A stretch of 64,000 bases of DNA from Betaproteobacteria bacterium (GTDB lineage Bacteria; Pseudomonadota; Gammaproteobacteria; Burkholderiales; SG8-41), in NCBI GenBank assembly GCA_029863175.1, contig JAOTVX010000011.1, forward strand, positions 1-64,000. Reading direction: 5' to 3'. How positions within the stretch are numbered: the stretch's first letter is position 1; each line of letters opens with the position of its first letter. The translations under genes and the position numbers were made by a program. Positions 18,159 through 28,409 of the stretch are shown one piece after another. The notes under the pieces were generated by a model. It did no database searches and had not been told where the DNA came from. It saw only the letters and a list, made by a program, of their open reading frames with translations.

Positions 18159-18947
18159 ATGCGTAAGCTTCGCGTCTTATCGCTTCTCGCGAATCCGTTG
18201 CGACGAGTTGCCTGGAGCGCGGCCAGCCTTGTCGCCCTCCTCGCGCTGTGCGCGTGCACGCTGATCACGCCGCGCGCGAATGTACCCTATATGGAGCGGC
18301 CGTCGCCGAACTTCGATAAGCGGCGGCCTAACTTCGTGATCATCCACCACACGAGCAATGACGGAGCGGAGCACGCGCTATCGACGCTGACCGACTCGCT
18401 GCGCCGGGTGAGCGCGCATTACCTGATCGCGCGCGACGGTACGATCTACTACCTGGTGGACGAGATGGCGCGCGCGTGGCATGCCGGGGAGTCGTACTGG
18501 GGCGGCAGCCGCGACCTCAACTCGGCCTCGATCGGAATCGAGCTCGACAACAACGGCGACGAACCCTTTACCGAACCACAGATCGAGTCGTTGCTGATGC
18601 TGCTCGCGGACCTCAAGGAACGCTACAAGATCCCGACGGCGAATTTTCTCGGTCACGGTGATGTCGCGACCGGGCGCAAGACCGATCCGAGCGGGCACTT
18701 TCCGTGGAAGCGGCTTGCCGAGCGCGGCTTCGGCCTGTGGTGCGAGCCGCCGTATCCACCGGTTAGCGAGGAGATCGATGCCGCCACGCTGCTCGCGGCC
18801 GTCGGCTACGACACCTGGGATCTCGATGCGGCACTCGCCGCCTTCAAACGGCATTTCGTGCCAGAGGATGCGTCAGACGAGGTAACCGCGGAACATCGGG
18901 CGTTGATGAATTGCCTGGTGGCCAAGAAAACCAGTGATGAGCGATGA
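18159..18947 (+). CDS. N-acetylmuramoyl-L-alanine amidase, lipoprotein (AmiD-like)
   Basis: A 262-residue Amidase_2 (AmpD/AmiD) family enzyme. The N-terminus has basic residues, a hydrophobic core and a lipobox-like LLALCAC, indicating a lipoprotein. In the catalytic domain, NFVIIHHTSN supplies the first Zn His. SAHYLIARDGTIYYLVDEMA and RAWHAGESYWGG follow, and GHGDVATGRKTDPSGHFPW gives the second His and the Lys/Asp pair. It would cleave the lactyl-Ala bond of peptidoglycan or anhydro-muropeptides in the periplasm. The start at 18159 is chosen ahead of the signal; 18132 and 18147 are alternatives in repeat sequence. The last residues (TSDER) and the stop lie inside a GTGATGAGCGATGAGTGA repeat. 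Confidence 0.9.
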   Translation: MRKLRVLSLLANPLRRVAWSAASLVALLALCACTLITPRANVPYMERPSPNFDKRRPNFVIIHHTSNDGAEHALSTLTDSLRRVSAHYLIARDGTIYYLVDEMARAWHAGESYWGGSRDLNSASIGIELDNNGDEPFTEPQIESLLMLLADLKERYKIPTANFLGHGDVATGRKTDPSGHFPWKRLAERGFGLWCEPPYPPVSEEIDAATLLAAVGYDTWDLDAALAAFKRHFVPEDASDEVTAEHRALMNCLVAKKTSDER

Positions 18948-19010
18948 GTGACGTGGGTTTTGCTGCATCACCCGTCACCCGTCACCCGTCACCCGTCACC
19001 CGTCACGCTC
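18931..19010. repeat. Complete inverted repeat shared by two convergent genes
   Basis: The left arm GTGATGAGCGATGAGTGACG (18933-18952) contains the stop of the amidase. The right arm, about five CACCCGT units (18967-19005), contains the stop of the HdrB-like gene on the other strand. The spacer is TGGGTTTTGCTGCA. It is the clearest case of one element terminating two reading frames. Confidence 0.75.
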
Positions 19011-19879
19011 CCTTCGTTGGGGTCTGACCTGGGCTTCGGATCCAGGCCCAAAGGCCGCTTCACGAGTTCAGGCAGCAGCGCGCGCTCGAAGAACTGGACG
19101 CCGACCTGCTCGATGCGTTTCTTCCCGATCACCGCACCGGCATTAGGGCCCGCCTTTTTCCAGGCCTTGTATTCATCTTCATACTGCAGCCCCATCGATT
19201 GCGCCAGCAGCTGAACGTAGTTGAAGGTCTTTGTGTTCGCGTGGGGTTCCAGCCCGCAGAGCTCGCGATAGCACTGGTGATAGACCGTAACGACTGCGTC
19301 AGCGCGGTGCACGGCGACGAGCCGCAGGGTTTCGCGAATCATGTCCTCCATTGCCGCGGGAACCGAGGAGAGCGACGCGCACATATAGCCCGGTGCGGCG
19401 TAGCCATCCTCGACCACCTCGACGCCCGGGATGAGGCGGAGAAGCTCCGGCACCCGGGCGTTGACCGCTACTTTGTCGTTGAAACCGAGATGCTTGTGCA
19501 AAAGGATGCGCATCGGCACGGGGTGCTTGAGCAGCGCAGACAACGCCGCGCGGTGCTCGTAGAGCGTGTCGACAAAATAGGTCAGCCCGAATTCAGGACG
19601 GTAGGCCTGGCCCATGAACCCGTTCATGTGCGCGTGGCACGACGGGCACCAGGCCACAACGCGCGCGCGATGCAGGTCATTGAACTTCGTCACCGTGCGG
19701 CGTGCCATGCCGTCCGCGGCGGCCTGGTTGGCGTCCTTGACGCTGCCGCAGCAATAGTCCGGCCCGCCCGCCGGCCGCGCGTCGATGCCGAGGAGGCGCA
19801 GGATGTCGAGGCAGCTGTGGATGATGTCGCCGTGCCGCAACACGTTGCAGCCGTACCAGAAGATGATCTTTTCGCTCAT
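18989..19879 (-). CDS. HdrB-like CCG-domain protein with a degenerate second CCG motif
   Basis: A 296-residue protein of the heterodisulfide reductase subunit B / cysteine-rich CCG family. The first CCG motif is complete: YGCNVLR, GGPDYCCGSV and VVAWCPSCHAHMN. In the second repeat the usual PCH, CCG and CPxC positions read LHKHLGF, GYMCASL and YHQCYRELC, so some cluster ligands are missing. It lies just after the ferredoxin-like HdrC gene in the same direction. The pair would pass electrons to or from an unidentified disulfide or membrane partner. The start at 19879 (MSEKIIFWYG) has GAGG upstream. The C-terminal residues GSVTGDG are encoded by a GTGACGG repeat. Confidence 0.85.
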   Translation of the reverse strand: MSEKIIFWYGCNVLRHGDIIHSCLDILRLLGIDARPAGGPDYCCGSVKDANQAAADGMARRTVTKFNDLHRARVVAWCPSCHAHMNGFMGQAYRPEFGLTYFVDTLYEHRAALSALLKHPVPMRILLHKHLGFNDKVAVNARVPELLRLIPGVEVVEDGYAAPGYMCASLSSVPAAMEDMIRETLRLVAVHRADAVVTVYHQCYRELCGLEPHANTKTFNYVQLLAQSMGLQYEDEYKAWKKAGPNAGAVIGKKRIEQVGVQFFERALLPELVKRPLGLDPKPRSDPNEGSVTGDG

Positions 19880-19902
19880 GGAGTGCCTCTGTCGCTCGCT
19901 AC

Positions 19903-19934
19903 AGGAATCTCTGCACAAGTGTGCAGAGATTCCT
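19903..19934. other. Perfect 15-bp-stem hairpin between hdrC-like and hdrB-like genes
   Basis: AGGAATCTCTGCACA, a 2-base AG loop, and the exact complement TGTGCAGAGATTCCT (19903-19934). The stem covers the first two bases of the HdrC-like stop codon and lies 24 bases before the HdrB-like start. No T run follows on the minus strand, so it is not a standard terminator. RNA processing, translational control or a protein-binding palindrome are possible. Confidence 0.7.
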
Positions 19935-20376
19935 ACATCCAGTCCCGGATCTCGTCTTCCGTCAACTGCAGATTCGCGAAGGCGCGGACGCGGTCGAAAT
20001 AATCGCGATCGTCGCGAACCGGAATTCTTCGCGGGCCGCCCAGGCCGCCGGAAGCGATCATGCGCGCGATGCGCATCATCATTTTCGGATCGACGTTATC
20101 GGGACAAGCCGGAACGCACGAGCCGCTGCGCACGCACACGGACGCCCAGGCGAGTGCTTCGGGGCTTCCTTCGCCACCGCTCAACAGCCCAAGGACGCCC
20201 GTCGCCACTGCCTTCGAATCCGCACCGGGAAGCTGCGGGCTGTAACGCGTCATCGGGCACGCCTCGAAGCACTTTCCACATTTCGTGCAAGCGCCGAGGA
20301 TCCGCTCCGTTTCCTTGCGGAGGAACTCTTGCAGCGCACCGGTCGGCATTGCCTGTCTGCCCATATGCCAACTCAT
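19933..20376 (-). CDS. HdrC-like 4Fe-4S ferredoxin-domain protein
   Basis: A protein of about 147 residues with two iron-sulfur motifs, as in heterodisulfide reductase subunit C. The first, CTKCGKCFEACP, is complete. The second reads CVRSGSCVPACP, in which the second Cys position is Ser, so only three of four usual ligands remain. The C-terminal DYFDRVRAFANLQLTEDEIR has no clear feature. It is transcribed with the HdrB-like gene. The start at 20376 (MSWHMGRQAM) was chosen; GTG/ATG choices at 20409, 20364 or 20349 are possible because no strong ribosome site was seen. Confidence 0.85.
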   Translation of the reverse strand: MSWHMGRQAMPTGALQEFLRKETERILGACTKCGKCFEACPMTRYSPQLPGADSKAVATGVLGLLSGGEGSPEALAWASVCVRSGSCVPACPDNVDPKMMMRIARMIASGGLGGPRRIPVRDDRDYFDRVRAFANLQLTEDEIRDWM

Positions 20377-20531
20377 CTCATCGTGAATTTGCTGTCTTAA
20401 GTGTCGCACAGAAAGGGGCCCACCCCCAATGAGTGCGATGGCCTACTTGCCTCCACTCGGACACCTCCGTCATTATTGCTTTCTGTTAAAGCGCTGCCAT
20501 GGCCCGGATGGGCCAGGACGAGGACGGCCCC

Positions 20532-21629
20532 ATGAGTGTTCCACCGACGCCTTCCGAGGGCGATCGCCAGTTCATCAATCGCACGGTCGAGGCGGCGATC
20601 CGCATTGGCGTTCTTGCGGCCCTGGCAGTCTGGTGCTTCGATATCGCGCGGCCGTTCCTGGTGCCGCTCGTCTGGGGCGTGATCATCGCGGTGGCCACCT
20701 ACCCTGCTTACCGAGGGCTCGAGGCACGTCTGGGCGAGCGCCGCATATTGGCGGCCGTGTTGTTCACGATCCTCATGATCGTCGTGGTTGCGGTGCCTTC
20801 GGCCATGCTCGGTGATTCGATGGCGAGCGGTGCGCGGGAAGCGGCCCGTGCTTTCCAGGCGGGGAGCCTCGAGATCCCGCCGCCGCCCGAGCGCGTGAAA
20901 TCGTGGCCCTTCGTAGGCGAGTCTTTGTACTCTTTCTGGCAGCTCGCTTCGGAGAACATCGTGGAGGCCGCGCGCGAGCTGAGTCCCTGGCTCAAGACTT
21001 CGGGCAAATGGCTGCTGGGCGCCGCAGCCGGCGCCGGGATCGCAGCGCTGCAGTTCCTGTTGGCTATTATCATCGCCGGTGCGCTCCTCGCGCACGCGGA
21101 AGGCGGTGGTCGCGCGATGCGCACCATAGCGCAGCGGCTGGCACCCGAGCGCGGGTTGAGCTACTCGGAAGTGGCGGAGCAGACCGTACGCAGCGTGGCG
21201 CTTGGCATTCTTGGCGTCGCGCTGCTCCAGGGCCTGCTCGCGGGGATCGGTTTCCTCGTTGCCGGCGTGCCGGGTGCGGGGCTGCTCACGCTGGTATGTA
21301 TCGTGCTCGGCGTCATCCAGGTCGGCGTGGCGATCGTGCTAATCCCGGTCGTGATCTATCTCTTCTCCACGGCCGAGACCTTTACCGCCGTTGCGTTCCT
21401 GGTGTACGCGATCCTGGTTGCCCCCTTGGATAACATTCTTAAGCCGATCCTGCTTGGGCGCGGCGTCAAGGTGCCGATGGTAGTGGTGTTCATCGGGGCC
21501 ATCGGCGGTTTCATCAATGCCGGCATCGTTGGCCTCTTCATCGGCGCGGTTGTCTTCACGCTGGGTTACGGCCTGTTCCTTGCCTGGCTTAACCCCGAGC
21601 CGCAGCCAGCAGCGCCAGAGTCGAAATAG
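20532..21629 (+). CDS. AI-2E family (YhhT/PerM-like) transporter
   Basis: A 365-residue polytopic inner-membrane protein of the AI-2E transporter family. There are two helices near the N-terminus (LAALAVWCFDIARPFLVPLV and VIIAVATYPAYRGL), a third (ILAAVLFTILMIVVVAVPSA), a cytoplasmic or periplasmic helical stretch, and then five more helices. Signature segments are LGVALLQGLLAGIGFLVAGV and PLDNILKPILLGRGVKVPMV. Members export AI-2 or act as Na+/H+ antiporters; most are uncharacterised, so no substrate is assigned. The ATG at 20532 has GAGGACG upstream; 20499 is an alternative. It is divergent from the HdrC-like gene. Confidence 0.9.
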   Translation: MSVPPTPSEGDRQFINRTVEAAIRIGVLAALAVWCFDIARPFLVPLVWGVIIAVATYPAYRGLEARLGERRILAAVLFTILMIVVVAVPSAMLGDSMASGAREAARAFQAGSLEIPPPPERVKSWPFVGESLYSFWQLASENIVEAARELSPWLKTSGKWLLGAAAGAGIAALQFLLAIIIAGALLAHAEGGGRAMRTIAQRLAPERGLSYSEVAEQTVRSVALGILGVALLQGLLAGIGFLVAGVPGAGLLTLVCIVLGVIQVGVAIVLIPVVIYLFSTAETFTAVAFLVYAILVAPLDNILKPILLGRGVKVPMVVVFIGAIGGFINAGIVGLFIGAVVFTLGYGLFLAWLNPEPQPAAPESK

Positions 21630-21691
21630 CTTTTTGAGCCGCGTTGATTAGCGGCCTCACGCTATTGACTCGTAACCAATCGCTAGAAACG

Positions 21692-21832
21692 ATCTCAGAG
21701 ACAGCACAACCACGGAAACACACGGAAATTGTTGTTCCGCTAAAGCGCACTTTAGGGTTCAGGTCTTCGTCAGTTTAATTCCGTGTGATTCCGTGTTTAA
21801 TGATCTTCTGGTTTCACGGGTTTTTTTGAGAC
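21692..21832. repeat. CCACGGAA-type inverted repeat, long form
   Basis: ATCTCAGAGACAGCACAACC leads to CCACGGAAACACACGGAA. The spacer contains TTGTTGTTCCGCTAAAGCGC, and the right arm is TTAATTCCGTGTGATTCCGT, closing with GGTTTCACGGG and TTTGAGAC. The ends ATCTCAGA and TTTGAGA are themselves inverted. Near-identical layout and spacer occur at 44394-44533 and 52470-52600, so this is a definable element of about 140 bases. Confidence 0.75.
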
Positions 21833-21873
21833 CCTAGTCACTAGACACGCGGTTCTCGAGTAGACTTGGCGGC

Positions 21874-23250
21874 ATGAGCACGGATCCTTTATCCCGGAAG
21901 AATTTCCTCGAACGCTGGCTGCTGCGCCTGTTCCATAGCGGGAGCGAAACCGAGGAGGTGGCGTTCAGGGAGTTCGTGCTGGTCGCCGCCGTCGCGCTGC
22001 TGATCATCGGGCTTGCCTTCTGGATAGCGTTTCGCTTCGTGCGTCCGGCGCCGCCGCATGATTTCGTGATGTCAACCGGAAGCGACAGCGGCGCCTACCA
22101 TGCGTATGGCGAGCGCTATTCGGAGCTGCTGGCGCGCGACAAGCTCAAGGTGACGGTGCGAACGTCTTCCGGATCGGTGGAGAACTTGCGCCGGCTGGCG
22201 GATGACAAATCGGGTGTGAGCGTGGCGTTCGTCCAGGGAGGCGTCGGCAACGCCACGGAGTATCCGAATCTTGTCACGCTGGCTGCTCTCTACTATGAGC
22301 CGCTTTGGGTCTTCTACCGGGGCGAGCGCGAGTTGACGCTCCTGTCTGCGCTCGTCGACAAGCGCGTTGCTATCGGCCCGGAAGGCAGCGGAACGCGTGC
22401 GCTCGCACTCGCTCTGGCCGCGGCGAGCAAGATAACCGATAGGGCCAAAAGCTTTCTCCCGCTCGGCGGCGCGGAGGCCGCCGCCGCCCTGATCAAGGGC
22501 GAGGTCGACGCGGCGCTTTTTGTTGCAGGACCGGATGCCCCGGTCGTGCAGCAGCTATTGCGCGCCGAGGGCGTGCGCCTGATGAGCCTGGATCATGCTG
22601 AGGCGCTTTCGCGGCGCTTTCCCTACCTCGCGAGGGTATCGCTGCCGCGGGGCGGGATCGACATCGCTGACGACATACCACCGCGCGAGGTCACGCTCGT
22701 GGCAACCACCGCCTATCTCGTTGCGCGCGACGACTTCCATCCGGCGCTGGTGTCAGTTCTGCTGCAGGCGGTCGCCCGCGTCCACCGTGTGGGTGGCGTG
22801 TTTTATCGTCCCGGAGAATTCCCGGCCGCGCGCGACGGCGATTTCCCGCTGAGCGAGGACGCGCGGCGCTATTTCACCTCTGGCCCGCCGTTCCTGCAAC
22901 GCTACATGCCGTTCTGGGTGGCGAACCTGATCCAGCGGCTGCTCGTGTTGCTGGTGCCGCTGATCGCGGTGGTGATTCCGGTGATGCGCATCTTCCCCGG
23001 TGTCTACAAATGGCGGGTGCGCAGGCGCGTCTTCCGCTGGTACCACGCGCTGCGGGCGGTGGAAGCCGAAACGGCAAAGAATCCCGCGCCGGAGCGCGCT
23101 CGTGAATTGCTCGTGCAGATCGATACGATCCAGGACGGCGTCAGCCGCACGCGCGTGCCGCTCGCGTATTCAGACTACGCTTACAACCTGAAACTGCACA
23201 TCGATATGGTGCGCACGCAGCTCGAGCGCCGCGCGCGTAGCGGAACCTGA
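21874..23250 (+). CDS. Membrane-anchored TAXI-family TRAP transporter receptor
   Basis: A 458-residue protein with an N-terminal transmembrane helix (FVLVAAVALLIIGLAFWIAF, about residues 30-50). A TAXI-type solute-binding domain follows (DFVMSTGSDSGAYHAYGERY, TSSGSVENLRRLADDKSGVS, KRVAIGPEGSGTRALALALA). A second helix (LIQRLLVLLVPLIAVVIPVM, about 350-370) precedes a basic cytoplasmic tail. Most TAXI receptors are free periplasmic proteins; this anchored, two-helix form is a distinct subgroup, usually orphan. No TRAP permease gene is nearby. It might sense or deliver C4-dicarboxylate-like or aromatic solutes, but none can be named. Confidence 0.9.
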   Translation: MSTDPLSRKNFLERWLLRLFHSGSETEEVAFREFVLVAAVALLIIGLAFWIAFRFVRPAPPHDFVMSTGSDSGAYHAYGERYSELLARDKLKVTVRTSSGSVENLRRLADDKSGVSVAFVQGGVGNATEYPNLVTLAALYYEPLWVFYRGERELTLLSALVDKRVAIGPEGSGTRALALALAAASKITDRAKSFLPLGGAEAAAALIKGEVDAALFVAGPDAPVVQQLLRAEGVRLMSLDHAEALSRRFPYLARVSLPRGGIDIADDIPPREVTLVATTAYLVARDDFHPALVSVLLQAVARVHRVGGVFYRPGEFPAARDGDFPLSEDARRYFTSGPPFLQRYMPFWVANLIQRLLVLLVPLIAVVIPVMRIFPGVYKWRVRRRVFRWYHALRAVEAETAKNPAPERARELLVQIDTIQDGVSRTRVPLAYSDYAYNLKLHIDMVRTQLERRARSGT

Positions 23251-23435
23251 CAACGCCGCTTCGCGAACGACGAGGCTGGTGACCGGGGATTAGCGCTGAA
23301 GAAGTGATGAGTGACGGGTGAGGCTAGGTTGGAATCAACCGAGTCCATTCACCATTCACAGCTGCGGCTGATATTCTTGATTTTGTTACGCGCCCCTAGT
23401 GCCGAGCCTCGGTCCGCCCGGCTCGCTGTCTGGGG
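23251..23435. other. Convergent intergenic region with GTGA-type units
   Basis: GTGACCGGGG and AAGTGATGAGTGACGGGTGA (23278-23322) are sense repeats after the TAXI gene. GTTCGGCACTAGG-like and GCCGAGC/GCTCGC segments near 23401-23432 form a weak GC hairpin before the FKBP gene's 3' end. No gene is seen. Confidence 0.4.
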
Positions 23436-23789
23436 CTAGCCGAGCCCGAGAAGCTCAACCTCAAAGACTAGCGTCGCGTTTGGCGGAATGACGCTGCCGG
23501 CGCCGCGCGCGCCATAGCCCAGCGCAGGCGGAATGGTGAGCTTGCGCTTGCCGCCTACCATCATGCCCGCGACGCCCTCGTCCCAACCCCTGATCACGTT
23601 GCCGCCGCCAAGCGGAAAGACGAAAGGATCGTTGCGGTCCTTGCTCGAATCGAATTTCGTCCCATCGGTGAGCCAGCCGGTGTAGTGCACCCGGACACTC
23701 TGGCCGGCGGCAGCAACCGCGCCATCGCCGACAATCAATTCCTCGATGACGAGGCCGGTGGTAGTGGTAGTGGTGGTGGTGGAAGCCAT
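23436..23789 (-). CDS. FKBP-type peptidyl-prolyl cis-trans isomerase
   Basis: A 117-residue single-domain FKBP without a signal peptide, so it is cytoplasmic. The core reads [60 protein letters not shown] and [20 protein letters not shown], with the active-site Tyr, Phe, Asp, Ile and Trp positions retained. It starts with a run of threonines ([20 protein letters not shown]) encoded by tandem ACC/ACT codons, a simple-sequence stretch prone to length change. Its likely role is a prolyl isomerase folding catalyst. It is a lone gene just downstream (minus strand) of gshA. Confidence 0.96.
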   Translation of the reverse strand: MASTTTTTTTTGLVIEELIVGDGAVAAAGQSVRVHYTGWLTDGTKFDSSKDRNDPFVFPLGGGNVIRGWDEGVAGMMVGGKRKLTIPPALGYGARGAGSVIPPNATLVFEVELLGLG

Positions 23790-23836
23790 GGCAATCCTTT
23801 TAAATTTTGATACAGGGAATAGGAAAAATAAAATCT

Positions 23837-23884
23837 AATGACTCGTCACTCGTCACTCGTCACTCGTCACTCGTCACTCGTCAC
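23837..23884. repeat. CGTCACT tandem repeat
   Basis: Six near-perfect 7-base units (ACTCGTC) in a row, which read GTGACGA on the minus strand. They lie 10 bases beyond the gshA stop, in its sense direction. The junction TCACGCNNTTNNGCTAAAGG is shared with the block after the DUF3750 gene. Confidence 0.75.
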
Positions 23885-23893
23885 GCCGTTCTG

Positions 23894-25471
23894 CTAAAGG
23901 CGAAGGCCGCCCAGCAGATCCTGCGACAGATACTGCTGCCGGAAGGTGTCGAAAGGCACGGCGTCGCCCGCCTCGGTCTTCCGTTGCTCGACCAGCGAGT
24001 CCTCGGCCGCGCGCTTGAAGCGGGCTTCGACCTCCGCAGGGAAGGGCAGCTTCACGAGGTCGGCGCGATATTGCTTCGAATAGCCGAGGACGAACTGCAA
24101 GTACGAGTTCTGGTGCCTCTGGCTGATCTCGTGCAGTACCCGGGCAGACGGCGTCCAAGAGGGGTTTCGGAGTGCGGCGCCGGCGGTCGCGACGGCATCG
24201 CGGTAGGCGCTGCCGTTGCGAGCCGCGTCGAGCGCTTCGGCAATGGGCTCGCATTCGCCGAGCAGTTGCCCGCCCCATTCCGAGAGCGAAAGCTTTTCGG
24301 CGCGGCAGACGAGCTGGACATCCGCGTCGCGGCCGTGCTCCGCGACCTGGTGGTGATTGCGATTGTTCGTGGCGATCTCGCCGGGCGTGTCGGCGAGGCT
24401 CTCGCTCAGCGCACAATGCAGCAGGAAGACGTCGAGGAAGCGCATCGTCGCGGCGGTGATGCCGACGAAACAGAAAGGATCGAGGTCAAGGCAACGCACC
24501 TCGATGTACTCAACGCCGCGCTCACCCAGCGCGTGCAGCGGCCGCTCGCCCGGGCGCACCGGCCGCTTGGCCCGGATCGTGCCGTAGAACTCGTTCTCGA
24601 TCTGCAGTAGCGTCGTGTCGAGCTGGCGGTAATTGTCGCCGTCGCGTATCCCGATGGCGGCGTACCGGGGGTAGGGCTCGGTCAACGCGCGGTAGAGCGA
24701 GCGGGCGTAGCTTTCCAGGCTGTTGTAGCTCACCGACAGCGCGGCCTGCGCCTCGCTCTGGTAGCCCAGGGGCCCCATGCGCAGCGAGGTCGCTCCGGGA
24801 AGATACAACGTTCCGCCCGCTAGCGGCTTCAAGCCGTGCTTGCGGCCGGCGACGAAGGTCTCGCACACCGCCGGCGACGCGCCGAAGAGATAGAACAGCA
24901 GCCAGGAATGCCGCCGGAAGTTGCGGATGAGAGAAAAGTACGCGGCGTCCTGGTACTCGCGCGCCGATCCGCCACGCCCATCGGCCTTCTGCAGCAGCGG
25001 CCAGGCGGCCTCGGGAAGGGAAAAGTTGTAGTGCACGCCGGAAATGGTCTGCATGCGCCGGCCGTAGCGATGCGACAGGCCGATGCGGTACACGGTTTTG
25101 GCCGTGCCAATGTTGGAGCGGCCGTACTGGCCAATGGGAATGGCGTCGTCCGCCGGCAGCTTGCAGGGCATGCTCGAGCACCAGAGCATTTCCTCGCCGA
25201 TGTTGCGGTACACGAACTGATGGATCTCTGTCAGCTCCTCGACACACGCGTCCGCGTCAGTGTGGACCCCGGTGATGAGCTCGAGCTGCGCCTCGCTGAA
25301 ATCCGTCGTGATATGCGGATGGGTGAGCGGGGAGCCGAGTCTTGCCGGGTGCGGCGTGTCGGCGAGAGCGCCATCCGGCCGCACGCGCAGGCTCTCCTTC
25401 TCGATCCCGCGGCGCAGGCCCTTGAGCATCTCCGGCGTCAGGGCGGCCAGGCGCTTCTCGATCACAGACAT
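23894..25471 (-). CDS. gshA: Glutamate--cysteine ligase
   Basis: A 525-residue enzyme of the proteobacterial (E. coli-type) GshA family, close to the usual length of about 518. It makes gamma-glutamylcysteine from Glu, Cys and ATP, the first step of glutathione synthesis in the cytoplasm. The start MSVIEKRLAALTPEMLKGLR is followed by GIEKESLRVRPDGALADTPH. The nucleotide and substrate region is TTDFSEAQLELITGV, with MLWCSSMPCKLP, RYGRRMQTISGVHYNFSLPE and YIEVRCLDLDPFCFVGI. It ends QDLLGGLRL. It is a single gene followed on its strand by a repeat block and the FKBP gene. gshB is not in the window. Confidence 0.97.
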   Translation of the reverse strand: MSVIEKRLAALTPEMLKGLRRGIEKESLRVRPDGALADTPHPARLGSPLTHPHITTDFSEAQLELITGVHTDADACVEELTEIHQFVYRNIGEEMLWCSSMPCKLPADDAIPIGQYGRSNIGTAKTVYRIGLSHRYGRRMQTISGVHYNFSLPEAAWPLLQKADGRGGSAREYQDAAYFSLIRNFRRHSWLLFYLFGASPAVCETFVAGRKHGLKPLAGGTLYLPGATSLRMGPLGYQSEAQAALSVSYNSLESYARSLYRALTEPYPRYAAIGIRDGDNYRQLDTTLLQIENEFYGTIRAKRPVRPGERPLHALGERGVEYIEVRCLDLDPFCFVGITAATMRFLDVFLLHCALSESLADTPGEIATNNRNHHQVAEHGRDADVQLVCRAEKLSLSEWGGQLLGECEPIAEALDAARNGSAYRDAVATAGAALRNPSWTPSARVLHEISQRHQNSYLQFVLGYSKQYRADLVKLPFPAEVEARFKRAAEDSLVEQRKTEAGDAVPFDTFRQQYLSQDLLGGLRL

Positions 25472-25526
25472 CAGGCGAAGTATGCATCAAAACGCTGTGG
25501 GCCAGATACGGGGGCAGGCTCACACG

Positions 25527-25764
25527 ATGAGGGGAGAAATGTTCCGGCAAGACGGAGCCGGGATGAAGCCGTGGGAGCCGCCATGGGTTGCGAATCTGAC
25601 GCCGGATGCGATCGTTCCCCTACGGCCGGGCATGCTGTTCAGCATCGAGCCGTGTCCGCTGCGCAACGTGCGCGATCCGGGAGCGCCGCCTCATCCAGTG
25701 TGAGAAAATCCAGCCCCTGTTCGGTGAGATCGTCTCGTCGGACGCGTTCATCGGCTCGTTCTGA
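25527..25764 (+). pseudogene. Decayed fragment resembling an M24 (creatinase/prolidase) metallopeptidase
   Basis: The frame from ATG 25527 reads MRGEMFRQDGAGMKPWEPPW and then ANLTPDAIVPLRPGMLFSIE. The RPGMLFSIEP segment is characteristic of M24 peptidases just before a metal-binding Glu. That frame closes at 25703. The +1 frame continues RLIQCEKIQPLFGEIVSSDA and FIGSF to TGA 25762-25764, which suggests a frameshift. The catalytic domain is otherwise missing, so this looks like a remnant. Identification rests on one motif and is tentative. Confidence 0.35.
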
Positions 25765-25872
25765 CCGCACGTGCCCGGATACTGGTGAGAAGGTGCCGGT
25801 GAGAACTACAGGCGGCGGCCAAGGCGCTCTTTCGATTGTCGGTCTCCGGCGTCACCGGTCGAATACAACAAA

Positions 25873-27783
<1,911 letters not shown>

Positions 27784-28307
27784 CGGGTAACGGGTGACGA
27801 GTGACAATCACGATCTGGTTGCGCATCCTGTTGACGCCCTCGACCCTCAATGCGACGTATCCTGCGAGATCGCGCCTCGTTGAAGTGTTAGTGGTGCCCA
27901 AGAGGGTAACTGCGCCGGCCGACGCATTTACGTCGATCGTCATCGCGTTAAGGCCTGGCGCAGCGATCAGGGCGGCCTTCACGTTGACAGCGAGAGTCAC
28001 GTCGTCCACGGGCGGACGGACGGTGGCGAGGTTTTCGACGGCCACTTTTCCGGTCGGCTCGACTTTTTCCGCGGTGTTGGCGGGCCGGCCCATTTTTTCG
28101 GCTGCTGGCCGTGGTTCGCACGCCGCCAGGCCGAGCGCGAGCGCACAGGCGAGCGCGGTCAGGAACGCTCTGCGAATAGCATTACGCTCGCTGAGATTCA
28201 TGAGGTCTCCGTTGCTCAAGCCAAGCGATGCATGATGACAGGATGAAGTAATCACTCACGATTCACGAGGAACGACTTCACACCCGCATCATTCATTGCC
28301 CCACGTC

Positions 28308-28336
28308 AAAAAAGACGGGCCCCCCGAAGGGGGTCC
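28308..28336 (-). terminator. Rho-independent terminator after the small secreted protein gene
   Basis: The minus strand reads GGACCCCCTTCGGGGGGCCC followed by GTCTTTTTT (plus-strand A run 28308-28313, stem 28317-28336). It lies 74 bases beyond the stop of the 64-residue secreted protein. Confidence 0.8.
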
Positions 28337-28409
28337 GCCGACCGCATCGGGGGGAGGAGAATGCGAAGCCGCCGCGGCCCGTCAGCTTCGCCCCGACAGG
28401 GTTGCTTTG

